Positions 24,016 through 33,256 of a stretch of DNA of 33,287 bases are shown here, in pieces. This stretch comes from Eubacteriales bacterium (GTDB lineage: Bacteria > Bacillota_A > Clostridia > Lachnospirales > Lachnospiraceae): the NCBI GenBank assembly GCA_030533315.1, contig JAUNJL010000025.1, forward strand, positions 1 through 33,287. Reading direction: 5' to 3'. A model generated the notes under the pieces. It did not search any database and was not told where the DNA came from. It worked only from the letters and a program-made list of their open reading frames with translations. The stretch's first letter is position 1, and each line of letters begins with the position of its first letter. The translations under genes and the position numbers were made by a program.

Positions 24016-25134
24016 ATGAGAAAATATGATTATTTGATCGTTGGGGCCGGTTTGTTCGGCGCCGTTTTTGCACATGAGGCGAAAAAGAGGGGGAAGACCT
24101 GTCTTGTGATCGACAAGAGGGATCACATCGGAGGAAATATTTATACGGAGGAGATGGAGGGCATCCAGGTACACTGCTATGGGGCCCATATTTTTCATAC
24201 CTCCAAAAAAGAGATCTGGGAATACGTCAGCCAGTTTGCGGAATTTAACCATTTTGTCAATTCCCCGGTGGCCATTTACCAGGACGAGCTGTACAATCTG
24301 CCCTTCAATATGAACACCTTCCATCAGCTGTGGGGGGTGAAGACCCCGGCGGAGGCCAAGGCCAAGATCCAAGAGCAGATTTCCAGGATGCACATCACCC
24401 ATCCCCAGAACCTGGAGGAGCAGGCTCTCGCCCTTGTGGGACAGGACGTGTATGAGAAGCTGGTGGAGGGCTACACCAGGAAGCAGTGGGGCCGCTCCTG
24501 CCGGGAGCTTCCCGCCTTTATCATCAAGCGCCTTCCCCTGCGCTACACCTACGACAACAACTACTTCAAGGATCCCTACCAGGGGATTCCCAAGGGCGGC
24601 TACACCCGCATTGTCAAAAGACTTCTGGAGGGCATCCAGGTGTGCCTGAAGACGGACTTTTTCGCAAACCGGGAGGAGCTTTTGGCCCAGGCGGACAGGG
24701 TGCTTTTCACCGGCATGATCGATGAGTTTTATGATTATCGTTATGGGGCCTTGGAATACCGTTCCCTGCGCTTTGAGACGGAGGTCCTGGAGATGAGCAA
24801 TTACCAGGGAAATGCGGTGGTCAATTATACGGATTTCCAGGTTCCCTACACCAGGATCATCGAGCACAAGCATTTTGAGTTCGGCACCCAGCCAAAGACC
24901 GTGATCACGAGGGAATATCCTGCAAAGTGGGAGAAGGGGAAGGAGCCCTACTATCCCATCAACGATCAGAAGAACGACGAGCTTTTTGCCCAGTATGAGC
25001 GTCTGGCCCTGGAGGAAAAGAACGTTCTTTTCGGGGGACGCCTTGGAATGTACCGCTACATGGATATGGACAAGGTGATCGAGGAGGCTCTGAGCCTTGC
25101 CGAGACGGAGCTGGCCTACGCACAGGAAGCATAA
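24016..25134 (+). CDS. glf: UDP-galactopyranose mutase
   Basis: This FAD-dependent enzyme interconverts UDP-galactopyranose and UDP-galactofuranose, the donor of galactofuranose in surface polysaccharides. The 372-residue protein has the N-terminal FAD fold (DYLIVGAGLFGAVFA), the GGN motif (DHIGGNIYTE), YGAHIFHTSKKEIW, the substrate-loop region with GYTRKQWG, and the C-terminal GRLGMYRYMDMDKVI block, all typical. The ATG at 24016 (MRKYDYLIVG) has AAAGGGG eight bases upstream; the ATG at 23992 lies right at the predicted transcription start. No glycosyltransferase or capsule cluster is visible nearby, so the user of UDP-Galf lies outside the window. Confidence 0.95.
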   Translation: MRKYDYLIVGAGLFGAVFAHEAKKRGKTCLVIDKRDHIGGNIYTEEMEGIQVHCYGAHIFHTSKKEIWEYVSQFAEFNHFVNSPVAIYQDELYNLPFNMNTFHQLWGVKTPAEAKAKIQEQISRMHITHPQNLEEQALALVGQDVYEKLVEGYTRKQWGRSCRELPAFIIKRLPLRYTYDNNYFKDPYQGIPKGGYTRIVKRLLEGIQVCLKTDFFANREELLAQADRVLFTGMIDEFYDYRYGALEYRSLRFETEVLEMSNYQGNAVVNYTDFQVPYTRIIEHKHFEFGTQPKTVITREYPAKWEKGKEPYYPINDQKNDELFAQYERLALEEKNVLFGGRLGMYRYMDMDKVIEEALSLAETELAYAQEA

Positions 25135-25147
25135 GGAGGAAGGACGG

Positions 25148-25729
25148 ATGGATACACCCACCATTGCCCAGTATTACCGGGAGCACGATCCCATGAAGAG
25201 GAAGGCGCTTCTTGACAGATCCATGGAGGAGGGGGATTCGCCCCAGGAGGACCAGATCCGCAGGGAGCTGTGGGAGCTCCGTTACAAGGAACCCTCCCAG
25301 GTGGAAAAAAACAACCGGGCGGACGGGTTTCTTGCCCTGTGGATGGAAATGGAATTTAACAAGGACGCAGGCCACAGGCTTTTTGGCGGTCAGGGGGCCA
25401 GGAAGAATCTGAACCGGCGCCTGAAAAATCTGAAATTTGACGAATTTCAGGAGAAGGGCGGACTGTATCAGGAGCTTTTGTACCGGGAGTGCTGCCATCT
25501 TGTGAAGCTGTACATGGAGCTTTGCGAGACGGACCGCTCCTACGGCAGCGCCCTTTGCGGCCTGATCAACATCGGCCAGGACAAGCTGAAGGATAAAATC
25601 CAAAGCGATGTTTACAACACTGCCGTGGTTCTCCCCCAGGCTCTTGGCATGGAGGAGGAGCTGGGCATTCTCACCAGGGCGGCCAGGGAGATGTATGAGC
25701 TGCACTATCCAGGTGAGGGAGGGATCTGA
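25148..25729 (+). CDS. uncharacterised protein (DUF6553-like)
   Basis: This 193-residue, soluble, helical protein is rich in charged residues. It recalls a Lachnospiraceae-type family, DUF6553, from memory only. Features seen are an N-terminal YYREHDPMKRKALLDRSMEE helix, the conserved-looking block RRELWELRY, a central FLALWMEMEF segment and a Cys-containing stretch RECCHLVKLYMELCETD. No catalytic motif, signal peptide or membrane segment is seen. It starts 13 bp after glf with AAGGAGG upstream, so it is probably cotranscribed with glf. A function cannot be assigned. Confidence 0.65.
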   Translation: MDTPTIAQYYREHDPMKRKALLDRSMEEGDSPQEDQIRRELWELRYKEPSQVEKNNRADGFLALWMEMEFNKDAGHRLFGGQGARKNLNRRLKNLKFDEFQEKGGLYQELLYRECCHLVKLYMELCETDRSYGSALCGLINIGQDKLKDKIQSDVYNTAVVLPQALGMEEELGILTRAAREMYELHYPGEGGI

Positions 25730-25785
25730 CCCCGAAGGGGTGCAAGGCCCCGCAGACAATCCATATTTTGCAAATGGAGGCAGAA

Positions 25786-28710
25786 ATGAACAAAGACAAT
25801 ATACCGGCATACCAGCTGATCAAGGAGGAGGACCTGGCGGACATCCATTCCAAGGGGTACCTGCTCCGTCATAAAAAAACAGGGGCCAGGGTGGTCCTGG
25901 TGGAGAACGACGATGAAAACAAGGTCTTTTCCATAGCCTTTCGCACCCCGCCGAAAAACAGCACGGGGGTGCCTCATATTCTGGAACACAGCGTTCTTTG
26001 TGGTTCCAGGGAGTTTCCCCTGAAGGATCCCTTTGTGGAGCTGGTAAAGGGCTCCCTGAACACCTTTTTAAACGCCATGACCTATCCAGACAAAACCTGC
26101 TATCCCGTGGCCAGCTGCAACGACCAGGATTTCCAGAACCTGATGCACGTTTACCTGGACGCGGTGTTTTATCCCAACATTTACAAGCGGGAGGAGATCT
26201 TCCGTCAGGAGGGCTGGAATTACCATCTGGAAAGCGTCCAGGGGCCGCTGACCTACAACGGCGTGGTCTACAATGAAATGAAGGGGGCCTTCTCCTCTCC
26301 TGACGACGTGCTGGAGCGGGAGATCATGAACGCCCTTTTTCCCGACACCACCTACGGGGTGGAGTCCGGAGGGGCCCCGGAGAGCATTCCAGAGCTGACC
26401 TATGAGGAGTTTTTGGACTTCCACAGAACCTATTACCACCCCTCCAACAGCTATATTTATCTCTACGGGGACATGGACATGGAGGAGAAGCTGGCGTTTA
26501 TAGACCAGCACTATCTTTCTGATTTTCAGGCCCTGTCCGTGGATTCCCAGATCCGGTTCCAAAAGCCCTTCCAGGAGAGGAAAGAGCTGGTCAGGGAGTA
26601 TCCGGTGTCGGAGAACGAGGAGGAGAAGGACAACACCTATCTTTCCTACAACATGGTGACGGGGAACGGGGCGGATCTGAAGCGTACCCTGGCTTTCGAG
26701 GTGCTGGATTACGCCCTTCTCAGCGCTCCCGGTGCGCCCCTGAAGAAGGCTCTTCTGGACGCAGGGGTGGGGAAGGACATTTACGGCTCCTTTGAGGACG
26801 GGATCCTGCAGCCCTATTTTACCGTGGTGGCCAAGGGGGCCAACCAGGAGCAGAAGGAGGAGTTTGTCTCCATCATCCGAAGGGTCCTGACGGAGGCGGT
26901 CCAAAAGGGGGTGGACAGGAAGGCCTTGGAGGCCGGCATCAATTTCCTGGAGTTCCGTTATCGGGAGGCGGACTTCGCTTCCTATCCCAGAGGGCTGATG
27001 TACGGCCTGGATATCCTGGGTGCCTGGCTTTACCAGGAGGAGGAGCCCTTCGGGCCAGTGAAGCTGCTGCCCCTGTTTGAGGAGCTGAAAAGGGCGGTGC
27101 AGGAGGGGTATTTTGAGAAGCTGATCCGGGATCAATTGCTGGAAAATCCTCACGGGGCCATCCTCGTCCTGGTTCCCAAAAGGGGGCTGGCGGCAAAGAG
27201 GGATCAGGAGCTGGCCGACCGCCTGGAGAGATACAGGAGCAGCCTGTCCAGGGAGGAGCTGGAGCGCCTGGTGGCGGAGACGAAGGCTCTGGAGGCTTAT
27301 CAGGAGGAAGAGGAGAAGCCGGAGGATCTTCTTTGCATCCCCATGCTGAAGCGCTCTGACATCAGGCGGCAGGTCCAGGGGCTGTCCAACGAGGAGCTGT
27401 TTGTGGACGGAAGCCTGTTTTTGTACCATGAGGTCTGCACCAACGGCATCGGCTACCTGGATCTGATGTTTTCCTACGAGGACATGGATCTGGAGAAGAT
27501 CCACTACCTGGGCCTGCTGAAGTCCGTCCTGGGGTATGTGGACACGGAGAACTATACCTACGGGGAGCTGTTCAACGAGATCAACGGAGCCACGGGCGGC
27601 ATCCAGTGCGGCGTGGAGGTCTTTGACCGGGCCCAGGATCCCCAGGGCTTCCGGGCCATGTTTTCTGTGCGGGCCAAGGCCCTTTATCCTCAGATGGACT
27701 TCCTGTTCACCATGGTGGAGGAGATCCTGAACCGCTCCAGGCTTCAGGATGAGAAGCGTCTCCGGGAGATCATCGCCCAGACCAGGTCCAGAGGCCAGGC
27801 GTCCCTTGTGTCGGCCGGACACCAGAGCGCCGTGCTGAGAGGGGCTTCCTATGGCTCCCCCATGGCCCTGTTCCAGGACGAGATGGCCGGGATCGGATAC
27901 TTCCACTTCATCGAGAGGCTGGAGAAGGAGTTTGACCAGAGGAAGGATGAGGTGATCGGAAAGCTGGAGGAGGTTCTGGCACAGATCCTCCAGCCGGAGA
28001 ATTTCATGGCCAGCTACACCGGGGAGAGAGAATCCCTGCAAGAGGTGATGGAGCTGTCCCTTCGGCTGAAAAAGACCCTTTCCTCCCAGGGAGGCTGCCT
28101 TCCCAGAAGGCCTCTTTCCTGTGTAAAAAAGAACGAGGGCTTCAAGACCGCCGGCCAGGTGCAGTACGTGGCCAGGACGGGCAATTTCACAAAAAAAGGC
28201 TATGCTTACACAGGAGCGCTGGACATCCTGAAGGTGATCCTGAGCTACGATTACCTTTGGATGAACATCCGTGTCAAGGGCGGGGCCTACGGGTGCATGA
28301 GCGGGTTTAAGAGAAACGGAGAAAGCTTCCTGGTTTCCTACCGGGATCCCCATCTGCGCCGCACCCTGAAGGTTTATGAGGACATGCCGGACTACATCCG
28401 GGGATTCCAGGCGGATGAGAGGGAAATGACAAAGTATATCATCGGCACCATCAGCGGGAAGGACATCCCACGCACCCCCAAAACCCAGGGGCGTATTTCT
28501 GCCTCTGCCTATTTCCAGGGGATCACCCAGGAGCAGCTTCAGAGGGAGAGAGATCAGATCCTGGATGCGGAGGCGGAGGACATCCGCGCCCTGGCTCCCC
28601 TTGTGGAGGCGGTGCTTGAGGAGGACCAGCTCTGCGTGGTGGGAAGTGAGACCGCCGTGGAGAAGGCCCGGGATGTGTTCCTGGAGACGAAGCCGCTGGT
28701 CACCTGCTGA
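25786..28710 (+). CDS. M16C zinc metallopeptidase (presequence-protease/insulinase family)
   Basis: This 974-residue protein has the four-domain PreP-like layout. The inverted zinc motif HxxEH is seen as HILEH (His64, Glu67, His68), with the third ligand Glu164 in VVYNEMKGAF. The second half carries the non-catalytic M16 repeats and the Arg-Tyr-type substrate-end region (RVKGGAYGCMSGF near the C-terminus). PreP-type enzymes enclose and degrade unstructured peptides of tens of residues. No signal peptide is visible, so a cytosolic peptide-clearing role is inferred. The ATG at 25786 has GGAGG five bases upstream. era follows after 21 bp. Confidence 0.93.
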   Translation: MNKDNIPAYQLIKEEDLADIHSKGYLLRHKKTGARVVLVENDDENKVFSIAFRTPPKNSTGVPHILEHSVLCGSREFPLKDPFVELVKGSLNTFLNAMTYPDKTCYPVASCNDQDFQNLMHVYLDAVFYPNIYKREEIFRQEGWNYHLESVQGPLTYNGVVYNEMKGAFSSPDDVLEREIMNALFPDTTYGVESGGAPESIPELTYEEFLDFHRTYYHPSNSYIYLYGDMDMEEKLAFIDQHYLSDFQALSVDSQIRFQKPFQERKELVREYPVSENEEEKDNTYLSYNMVTGNGADLKRTLAFEVLDYALLSAPGAPLKKALLDAGVGKDIYGSFEDGILQPYFTVVAKGANQEQKEEFVSIIRRVLTEAVQKGVDRKALEAGINFLEFRYREADFASYPRGLMYGLDILGAWLYQEEEPFGPVKLLPLFEELKRAVQEGYFEKLIRDQLLENPHGAILVLVPKRGLAAKRDQELADRLERYRSSLSREELERLVAETKALEAYQEEEEKPEDLLCIPMLKRSDIRRQVQGLSNEELFVDGSLFLYHEVCTNGIGYLDLMFSYEDMDLEKIHYLGLLKSVLGYVDTENYTYGELFNEINGATGGIQCGVEVFDRAQDPQGFRAMFSVRAKALYPQMDFLFTMVEEILNRSRLQDEKRLREIIAQTRSRGQASLVSAGHQSAVLRGASYGSPMALFQDEMAGIGYFHFIERLEKEFDQRKDEVIGKLEEVLAQILQPENFMASYTGERESLQEVMELSLRLKKTLSSQGGCLPRRPLSCVKKNEGFKTAGQVQYVARTGNFTKKGYAYTGALDILKVILSYDYLWMNIRVKGGAYGCMSGFKRNGESFLVSYRDPHLRRTLKVYEDMPDYIRGFQADEREMTKYIIGTISGKDIPRTPKTQGRISASAYFQGITQEQLQRERDQILDAEAEDIRALAPLVEAVLEEDQLCVVGSETAVEKARDVFLETKPLVTC

Positions 28711-28731
28711 CCCTTTATTAGGAGAACGATT

Positions 28732-29646
28732 ATGAACGAACGTATGAAATCCGGGTTTGTGGCCATCATCGGGCGCCCCAACGTGGGAAAATCCACCCTG
28801 ATGAATCATCTGATCGGACAAAAGATCGCCATCACCTCCAAAAAGCCCCAGACCACCCGGAACCGGATCCAGACGGTCTACACGGATCAGCGGGGACAGA
28901 TCGTGTTTTTGGACACGCCGGGCATCCACAAGGCCAAGAACAAGCTGGGGGAGTATATGGTGGCGGTGGCGGAGCGCACCCTGAAGGAGGTGGACGCCAT
29001 TTTGTGGCTGGTGGAGCCCACCACCTTTGTGGGAGCGGGAGAGCAGCACATTGCCCAGCAGCTGAGGGAGGTGGGCGTTCCCCTTCTTCTGGTCATCAAC
29101 AAGATCGACATGGTAAAGAAGGAGGAGCTGCTGCCGGTGATCGACACCTACCGGAGGATCTGCGATTTTGCGGAGATCATCCCCTGCTCGGCTCTGCGCG
29201 GCCGGAACACGGAGGATATTCTGGACTGCCTTTTCCAGTACCTGCCCTACGGCCCCATGTACTATGACGAGGACACGGTGACGGACCAGCCCCAGAGACA
29301 GATTGCGGCGGAGATCATCCGGGAGAAGTCCCTTCACGCCCTGGATGCGGAGATTCCCCACGGGATCGCCGTGGCCATTGACCGGATGCAGGAGCGAAAG
29401 ACCAAGGGCCGTCCGCCCCTGTATGACATTGAGGCCACCATCGTCTGCGAGCGGGAGTCCCATAAGGGCATCATCATCGGGAAGGGAGGAGCCATGCTGA
29501 AAAAGATCGGCAGCAACGCCCGGTTTGAGCTGGAGAGGATGCTGGAGTCCAAAGTGAACCTAAAGCTTTGGGTCAAGGTAAAGAAGGACTGGCGGGACAG
29601 CGACTTCATGATGAAGAATTTTGGGTATGACAAAAAGGAAATCTGA
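28732..29646 (+). CDS. era: GTPase Era
   Basis: Era is an essential GTPase that binds the 3' end of 16S rRNA during 30S maturation. The 304-residue protein has the G1 motif GRPNVGKS, the Era-type switch SKKPQTTRNRI, DTPGIHK (G3), NKID (G4) and SALRGRN (G5). A C-terminal KH domain contains GIIIGKGGAMLKKIG. The ATG at 28732 has AGGAGA seven bases upstream; an ATG four codons later is an alternative. recO starts four bases after the stop, so the two are cotranscribed. Confidence 0.97.
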   Translation: MNERMKSGFVAIIGRPNVGKSTLMNHLIGQKIAITSKKPQTTRNRIQTVYTDQRGQIVFLDTPGIHKAKNKLGEYMVAVAERTLKEVDAILWLVEPTTFVGAGEQHIAQQLREVGVPLLLVINKIDMVKKEELLPVIDTYRRICDFAEIIPCSALRGRNTEDILDCLFQYLPYGPMYYDEDTVTDQPQRQIAAEIIREKSLHALDAEIPHGIAVAIDRMQERKTKGRPPLYDIEATIVCERESHKGIIIGKGGAMLKKIGSNARFELERMLESKVNLKLWVKVKKDWRDSDFMMKNFGYDKKEI

Positions 29647-29649
29647 TAT

Positions 29650-30402
29650 ATGAGCGATCTGATCACCGTCCAGGGGGTGGTGCTCTCAGCCATGCCTGCG
29701 GGAGAGTATGACAAGCGCATCGTCATCCTCACAAGGGAGAGGGGGAAGCTTTCGGTATTCGCCAAGGGGGCCAGACGCCAGAACAGCCCCCTGATCGCTG
29801 CGGCAAACCCCTTCGTGTTCGGAGAGTTTACCCTTTTTGAGGGGCGCAGCAGCTACAGCCTGAACCAGGTGAGCATTACCCATCATTTCGGCGACCTGGC
29901 CAGGCTGCAGCCGGAGGTCTACTATGGCTTTTATTTTCTGGAGCTGGCGGATTATTTTGGAAGGGAGGGGACGGACGAGAAGGAGATGATGAACCTTCTC
30001 TATGTCTCCATCCGGGCGCTGATGAATCCGCAGATCCCAAACCGTCTGATCCGCTGCGTCTTTGAGCTTCGCACCATGACGGAGCAGGGGATGATGCCCC
30101 AGGTTTTTTCCTGCCTTTGCTGTGGAAAAAGCCTGGAGGGGGAGGAGACCTTTTTCTCGCAGGAGGGCCATGGAGTTCTCTGCCGGGAGTGCGGAGAGCA
30201 GGCGGAGGACAGAAGAAGCCTTTCGGGGGCCGCGCTGTACGCCATGCAGTACATCACCTCCGCACCCATGGGAAGGCTGTACACCTTTACCTTGAAGGAG
30301 GAGGTTCTGTGGGAGCTGGAGAGGCACGTCCACGCCTACATGGATCAAAACACGGACAAAAGGTTCAAAAGCCTTCAGATCCTGAAGCTGATGGAGCCGT
30401 AG
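29650..30402 (+). CDS. recO: DNA repair protein RecO
   Basis: RecO helps load RecA onto SSB-coated single-stranded DNA and anneals strands in the RecFOR pathway. The 250-residue protein has the N-terminal OB fold (VQGVVLSAMPAGEYDKRIVI, then LSVFAKGARR), a helical middle and a zinc finger with CLCCG and CREC in the right order. Length matches the family. The era-recO pair is conserved in Firmicutes. Confidence 0.94.
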   Translation: MSDLITVQGVVLSAMPAGEYDKRIVILTRERGKLSVFAKGARRQNSPLIAAANPFVFGEFTLFEGRSSYSLNQVSITHHFGDLARLQPEVYYGFYFLELADYFGREGTDEKEMMNLLYVSIRALMNPQIPNRLIRCVFELRTMTEQGMMPQVFSCLCCGKSLEGEETFFSQEGHGVLCRECGEQAEDRRSLSGAALYAMQYITSAPMGRLYTFTLKEEVLWELERHVHAYMDQNTDKRFKSLQILKLMEP

Positions 30403-30440
30403 CCCTCAGACGGGGGGACCGTCTGCAGGGCTGCGGGCCT
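30401..30440 (+). terminator. long hairpin after recO, probable terminator
   Basis: AGCCCT-CAGACGG pairs with CCGTCTG-C-AGGGCT around a GGGGA loop (30401-30432), with a CCTTTT stretch a few bases later. The stem is very stable but the U-run is short and displaced. Confidence 0.5.
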
Positions 30441-30463
30441 TTTGGCAGGCGGGATTTTCGTGG

Positions 30464-30492
30464 TTGAAAAAAAGGGCTCCTGCGAGTATAAT
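30464..30492 (+). promoter_or_regulatory. promoter of glycyl-tRNA synthetase gene
   Basis: TTGAAA at 30464-30469, a 17-bp spacer and a perfect TATAAT at 30487-30492. The start would be near 30499, about 146 nt before the ATG. Confidence 0.7.
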
Positions 30493-30498
30493 AAAACC

Positions 30499-30640
30499 GT
30501 TGTGGACAGGCACTCCTGTTCGTAGGAGGATCGGCTGCCCGCCCTGCGGGCGCTGCCACACAGGTAGGCTTCCCCGGCCCCTTAGGTCATGGGGCGGAGC
30601 CTGCGCAATATAGAGAATGTATAGAGAATGAGGAGAAAGA
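30499..30640 (+). promoter_or_regulatory. structured leader of glyQS without T-box signature
   Basis: Three stems can form: CTCCT/AGGAG near 30513-30528, GCCCGC/GCGGGC near 30537-30551, and AGGCT...GCCCC with GGGGC...AGCCT near 30566-30601. I looked for the T-box sequence (GGGTGGNACCGCG-like) and did not find it, nor a terminator with a U-run. Function unknown. Confidence 0.4.
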
Positions 30641-30644
30641 TGTT

Positions 30645-32042
30645 ATGGAAAAAACAATGGATAAGATCGTTGCCCTGGCAAAGGCCAGAGGCTTTGTATA
30701 TCCCGGCTCCGAGATCTACGGCGGCCTGGCAAATACCTGGGATTACGGGAATCTGGGAGTGGAGCTGAAAAACAACGTAAAGCGGGCCTGGTGGCAGAAG
30801 TTTGTCCAGGAGTCTCCTTATAACGTGGGCGTGGACTGCGCCATTCTCATGAATCCCCAGACCTGGATCGCGTCCGGCCATCTGGGCGGTTTTTCCGATC
30901 CCCTGATGGACTGCCGGGAGTGCCACGAGCGTTTCCGCGCGGACAAGCTGATCGAGGATTATTGTCAGGAAAAGGGTATCCAGCTGGAGGGCGGCACCGT
31001 GGACGGATGGTCCCAGGAGGCCATGATGGATTTTATCCGGGAGCATTCCATTCCCTGCCCCACCTGCGGAAAGCATAATTTTACGGACATCCGCCAGTTT
31101 AACCTGATGTTCAAGACCTTCCAGGGCGTGACCGAGGACGCCAAGAACACGGTGTATCTCCGGCCTGAGACAGCCCAGGGTATTTTCGTAAACTTCAAAA
31201 ACGTGCAGAGAACCTCCCGCAAGAAGATTCCCTTCGGCATTGCCCAGGTGGGAAAGTCCTTCCGTAATGAGATCACGCCAGGAAACTTTACCTTCCGTAC
31301 CCGAGAGTTTGAGCAGATGGAGCTGGAGTTCTTCTGTGAGCCGGGGACGGATCTGGAGTGGTTCGCCTACTGGAAGCAGTTCTGCCTGGATTGGCTGAGC
31401 TCCCTTGGGCTGAAGGAGGATGAGGTGCGTTACCGGGATCACTCCCCCGAGGAGCTGAGTTTCTACAGCAAGGCCACCACGGACGTGGAATTTTTGTTCC
31501 CCTTCGGTTGGGGCGAGCTGTGGGGGATCGCAGACCGCACCGACTACGACCTGTCCCAGCACCAGAAGGTTTCCGGCCAGGATCTCAGCTACTTTGACGA
31601 TGAAAAGAAGGAAAAATACGTGCCTTACGTCATCGAGCCCTCCCTGGGGGCAGACCGTATGGTGTTGGCCTTCCTGTGCAGCGCTTACGACGAGGAGGTT
31701 CTGGATGCGGAGAAGAACGACGTGCGTACCGTCCTTCACTTCCATCCTGTGCTGGCGCCTGTGAAGGTGGGCGTTCTGCCCCTTTCCAAGAAGCTGGGCG
31801 AGGGTGCGGAGAAGATCTACCAGCAGCTGTCCAAAAAGTACAACTGCGAGTACGACGACAGAGGAAACATCGGCAAGCGCTACAGAAGGCAGGATGAGAT
31901 CGGAACGCCTTATTGTGTCACCTACGATTTTGAGTCCGAGACAGACGGCTGCGTCACGGTTCGGGATCGGGACACCATGGCCCAGGAGAGGGTGAAGATC
32001 CAGGATCTGGAGGCTTATTTTGCGGAGAGGATCACCTTTTAA
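30645..32042 (+). CDS. glyQS: glycyl-tRNA synthetase (single-chain, dimeric type)
   Basis: This class II synthetase attaches glycine to tRNA-Gly. The 465-residue protein is the homodimeric type, not the bacterial alpha2beta2 type. It has the opening block [19 protein letters not shown], two Cys pairs (CREC and CPTC) in an insertion, motif 2 region [16 protein letters not shown] followed by [10 protein letters not shown], and motif 3 near the [10 protein letters not shown] block. The anticodon-binding domain ([19 protein letters not shown]) closes it. The ATG at 30645 is preceded by AGGAGA. A GCGGCTCAG/CTGGGCCGC hairpin (32074-32095) lies between its stop and the next gene, without a U-run. 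Confidence 0.96.
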   Translation: MEKTMDKIVALAKARGFVYPGSEIYGGLANTWDYGNLGVELKNNVKRAWWQKFVQESPYNVGVDCAILMNPQTWIASGHLGGFSDPLMDCRECHERFRADKLIEDYCQEKGIQLEGGTVDGWSQEAMMDFIREHSIPCPTCGKHNFTDIRQFNLMFKTFQGVTEDAKNTVYLRPETAQGIFVNFKNVQRTSRKKIPFGIAQVGKSFRNEITPGNFTFRTREFEQMELEFFCEPGTDLEWFAYWKQFCLDWLSSLGLKEDEVRYRDHSPEELSFYSKATTDVEFLFPFGWGELWGIADRTDYDLSQHQKVSGQDLSYFDDEKKEKYVPYVIEPSLGADRMVLAFLCSAYDEEVLDAEKNDVRTVLHFHPVLAPVKVGVLPLSKKLGEGAEKIYQQLSKKYNCEYDDRGNIGKRYRRQDEIGTPYCVTYDFESETDGCVTVRDRDTMAQERVKIQDLEAYFAERITF

Positions 32043-32116
32043 GAGCGTGAAAAAAGAGGAGCTTTTACACATGGCGGCTCAGCTGTCTGGGCCGCTCCGA
32101 AAGGGAAGGAGGCAGG

Positions 32117-33163
32117 ATGCGGGAACGGTGGGATACCCTTGATATTTTGAAGTGTCTCTGCGCCTTTGGCGTGGTCACGATCCACAGAGGGTTTCCGGGG
32201 CCCGCAGGAGTGCGCCTCCGGCTTCTGTTCCGGTTTGCCGTGCCGGTTTTCTTCATGATCACCGGATTTTTTTTCCGTGATACTCTGGAGAGGGGCAGGG
32301 AAAAGGGGCAGATCCGGAAGATCTTCCGCCTGATGGCGGGGGCCAACCTGTTCTTTTTCCTTTTGGGGCTTTTTCTGGTCCTCCAAAAGGGAAAGGGAGT
32401 GGAGGGTGTGGTTCTGCGGTGCACCCAGTATTTTTCCTGGGAGAAGCTGCGGGATTTTTTCCTGGCAAACGAGTCGCCCTTCAAAAGCCATCTCTGGTAT
32501 CTGGGTGCGATCCTGTACGTGCTGCTTCTGGCCTCCTACCTTGCCAAAAAGAAAAGGCTTTGGATCCTGGGGGCGCTCACTCCGCTTTTGCTGGCGGGTG
32601 ACCTGGCTTTCGGAAAGTATTCCCTTCTGCTTTGGAATCAGGAGATTTCGTATATCTACGTGAGAAATTACCTTTTTGTGGGGCTGCCCTTTTTCTACAT
32701 GGGTTACTGGCTGGGGTGCCGGAGGGAGTGGATCCAAAGGAAAATGAATCCCTTTCTCATGTTCCTTCTTTTTGTGGGGAGCCTTTTGTTCTTTGGAACC
32801 AGCCTGCTGGAAAAAAGGTATCTGGTGAGCAGGGGGCTCAACGCTTCCAGAGAGCAGTACATCAGCACCACCCTGATGGCGCTGTGCGTGTTCCTGTTTT
32901 TTGTGGGATGGAAGAAATACTATGGGGGAGGCTGGGTTTCCCGCTTTTTTGCCGCCATCGGCAGGAGGTATTCCACCTGGATCTACATCCTGCATCCCGG
33001 AGTGATCACGGCTTACAGCCTTATTTTTGCCAGGAAGGAGGGGGCTCTTTATGAGCTGTACTCCCGGTGTATGCCCCTTGTCCTCTTTGTGACGACCACG
33101 GTCCTTGCTGCTCTCATCCAGCTTTTCTTGGAGCTGTCCCGCCGGAGAGGGGCGGAGCCCTAA
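32117..33163 (+). CDS. acyltransferase family 3 membrane protein
   Basis: This 348-residue integral membrane protein has about ten hydrophobic segments. It opens with the Acyl_transf_3 signature RWDTLDILKCLCAFGVVTIH, in which His23 is the conserved histidine of the first helix, then FRFAVPVFFMITGFFF and HLWYLGAILYVLLLA. Family members O-acylate cell-surface sugars, lipids or peptidoglycan; the substrate here is unknown. RNYLFVGLPFFYMGYWLG is reminiscent of the membrane half of VanT-like proteins, but no racemase domain follows. The ATG at 32117 has AAGGAGG upstream. Confidence 0.85.
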   Translation: MRERWDTLDILKCLCAFGVVTIHRGFPGPAGVRLRLLFRFAVPVFFMITGFFFRDTLERGREKGQIRKIFRLMAGANLFFFLLGLFLVLQKGKGVEGVVLRCTQYFSWEKLRDFFLANESPFKSHLWYLGAILYVLLLASYLAKKKRLWILGALTPLLLAGDLAFGKYSLLLWNQEISYIYVRNYLFVGLPFFYMGYWLGCRREWIQRKMNPFLMFLLFVGSLLFFGTSLLEKRYLVSRGLNASREQYISTTLMALCVFLFFVGWKKYYGGGWVSRFFAAIGRRYSTWIYILHPGVITAYSLIFARKEGALYELYSRCMPLVLFVTTTVLAALIQLFLELSRRRGAEP

Positions 33164-33256
33164 TTCAAAGGCTTTGCCTGGGAGACGGAAGGGCAGGCTC
33201 AAGAGTCTTTTAGCTCAGATGGCTGCTTTTGGCGCTGCTTTGGAAAGCATTGCCTC

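Noticed and set aside
26068..29463. Very long antisense open frame of about 1131 codons opposite the M16C peptidase and era genes
   Set aside because: It spans two well-recognised + strand genes and their junction, its translation is rich in His, Leu and Gly with no family resemblance, and such frames arise when GC-rich codons leave few stops on the opposite strand.
30499..30640. T-box riboswitch ahead of glyQS
   Set aside because: The conserved GGTGGNACCGCG-like T-box sequence and a terminator/antiterminator pair are missing.
30401..30640. SRP RNA or 6S RNA in the recO-glyQS gap
   Set aside because: The SRP tetraloop region (GGAAGCAGC-like) is absent and no long closing stem with a central bubble can be drawn.
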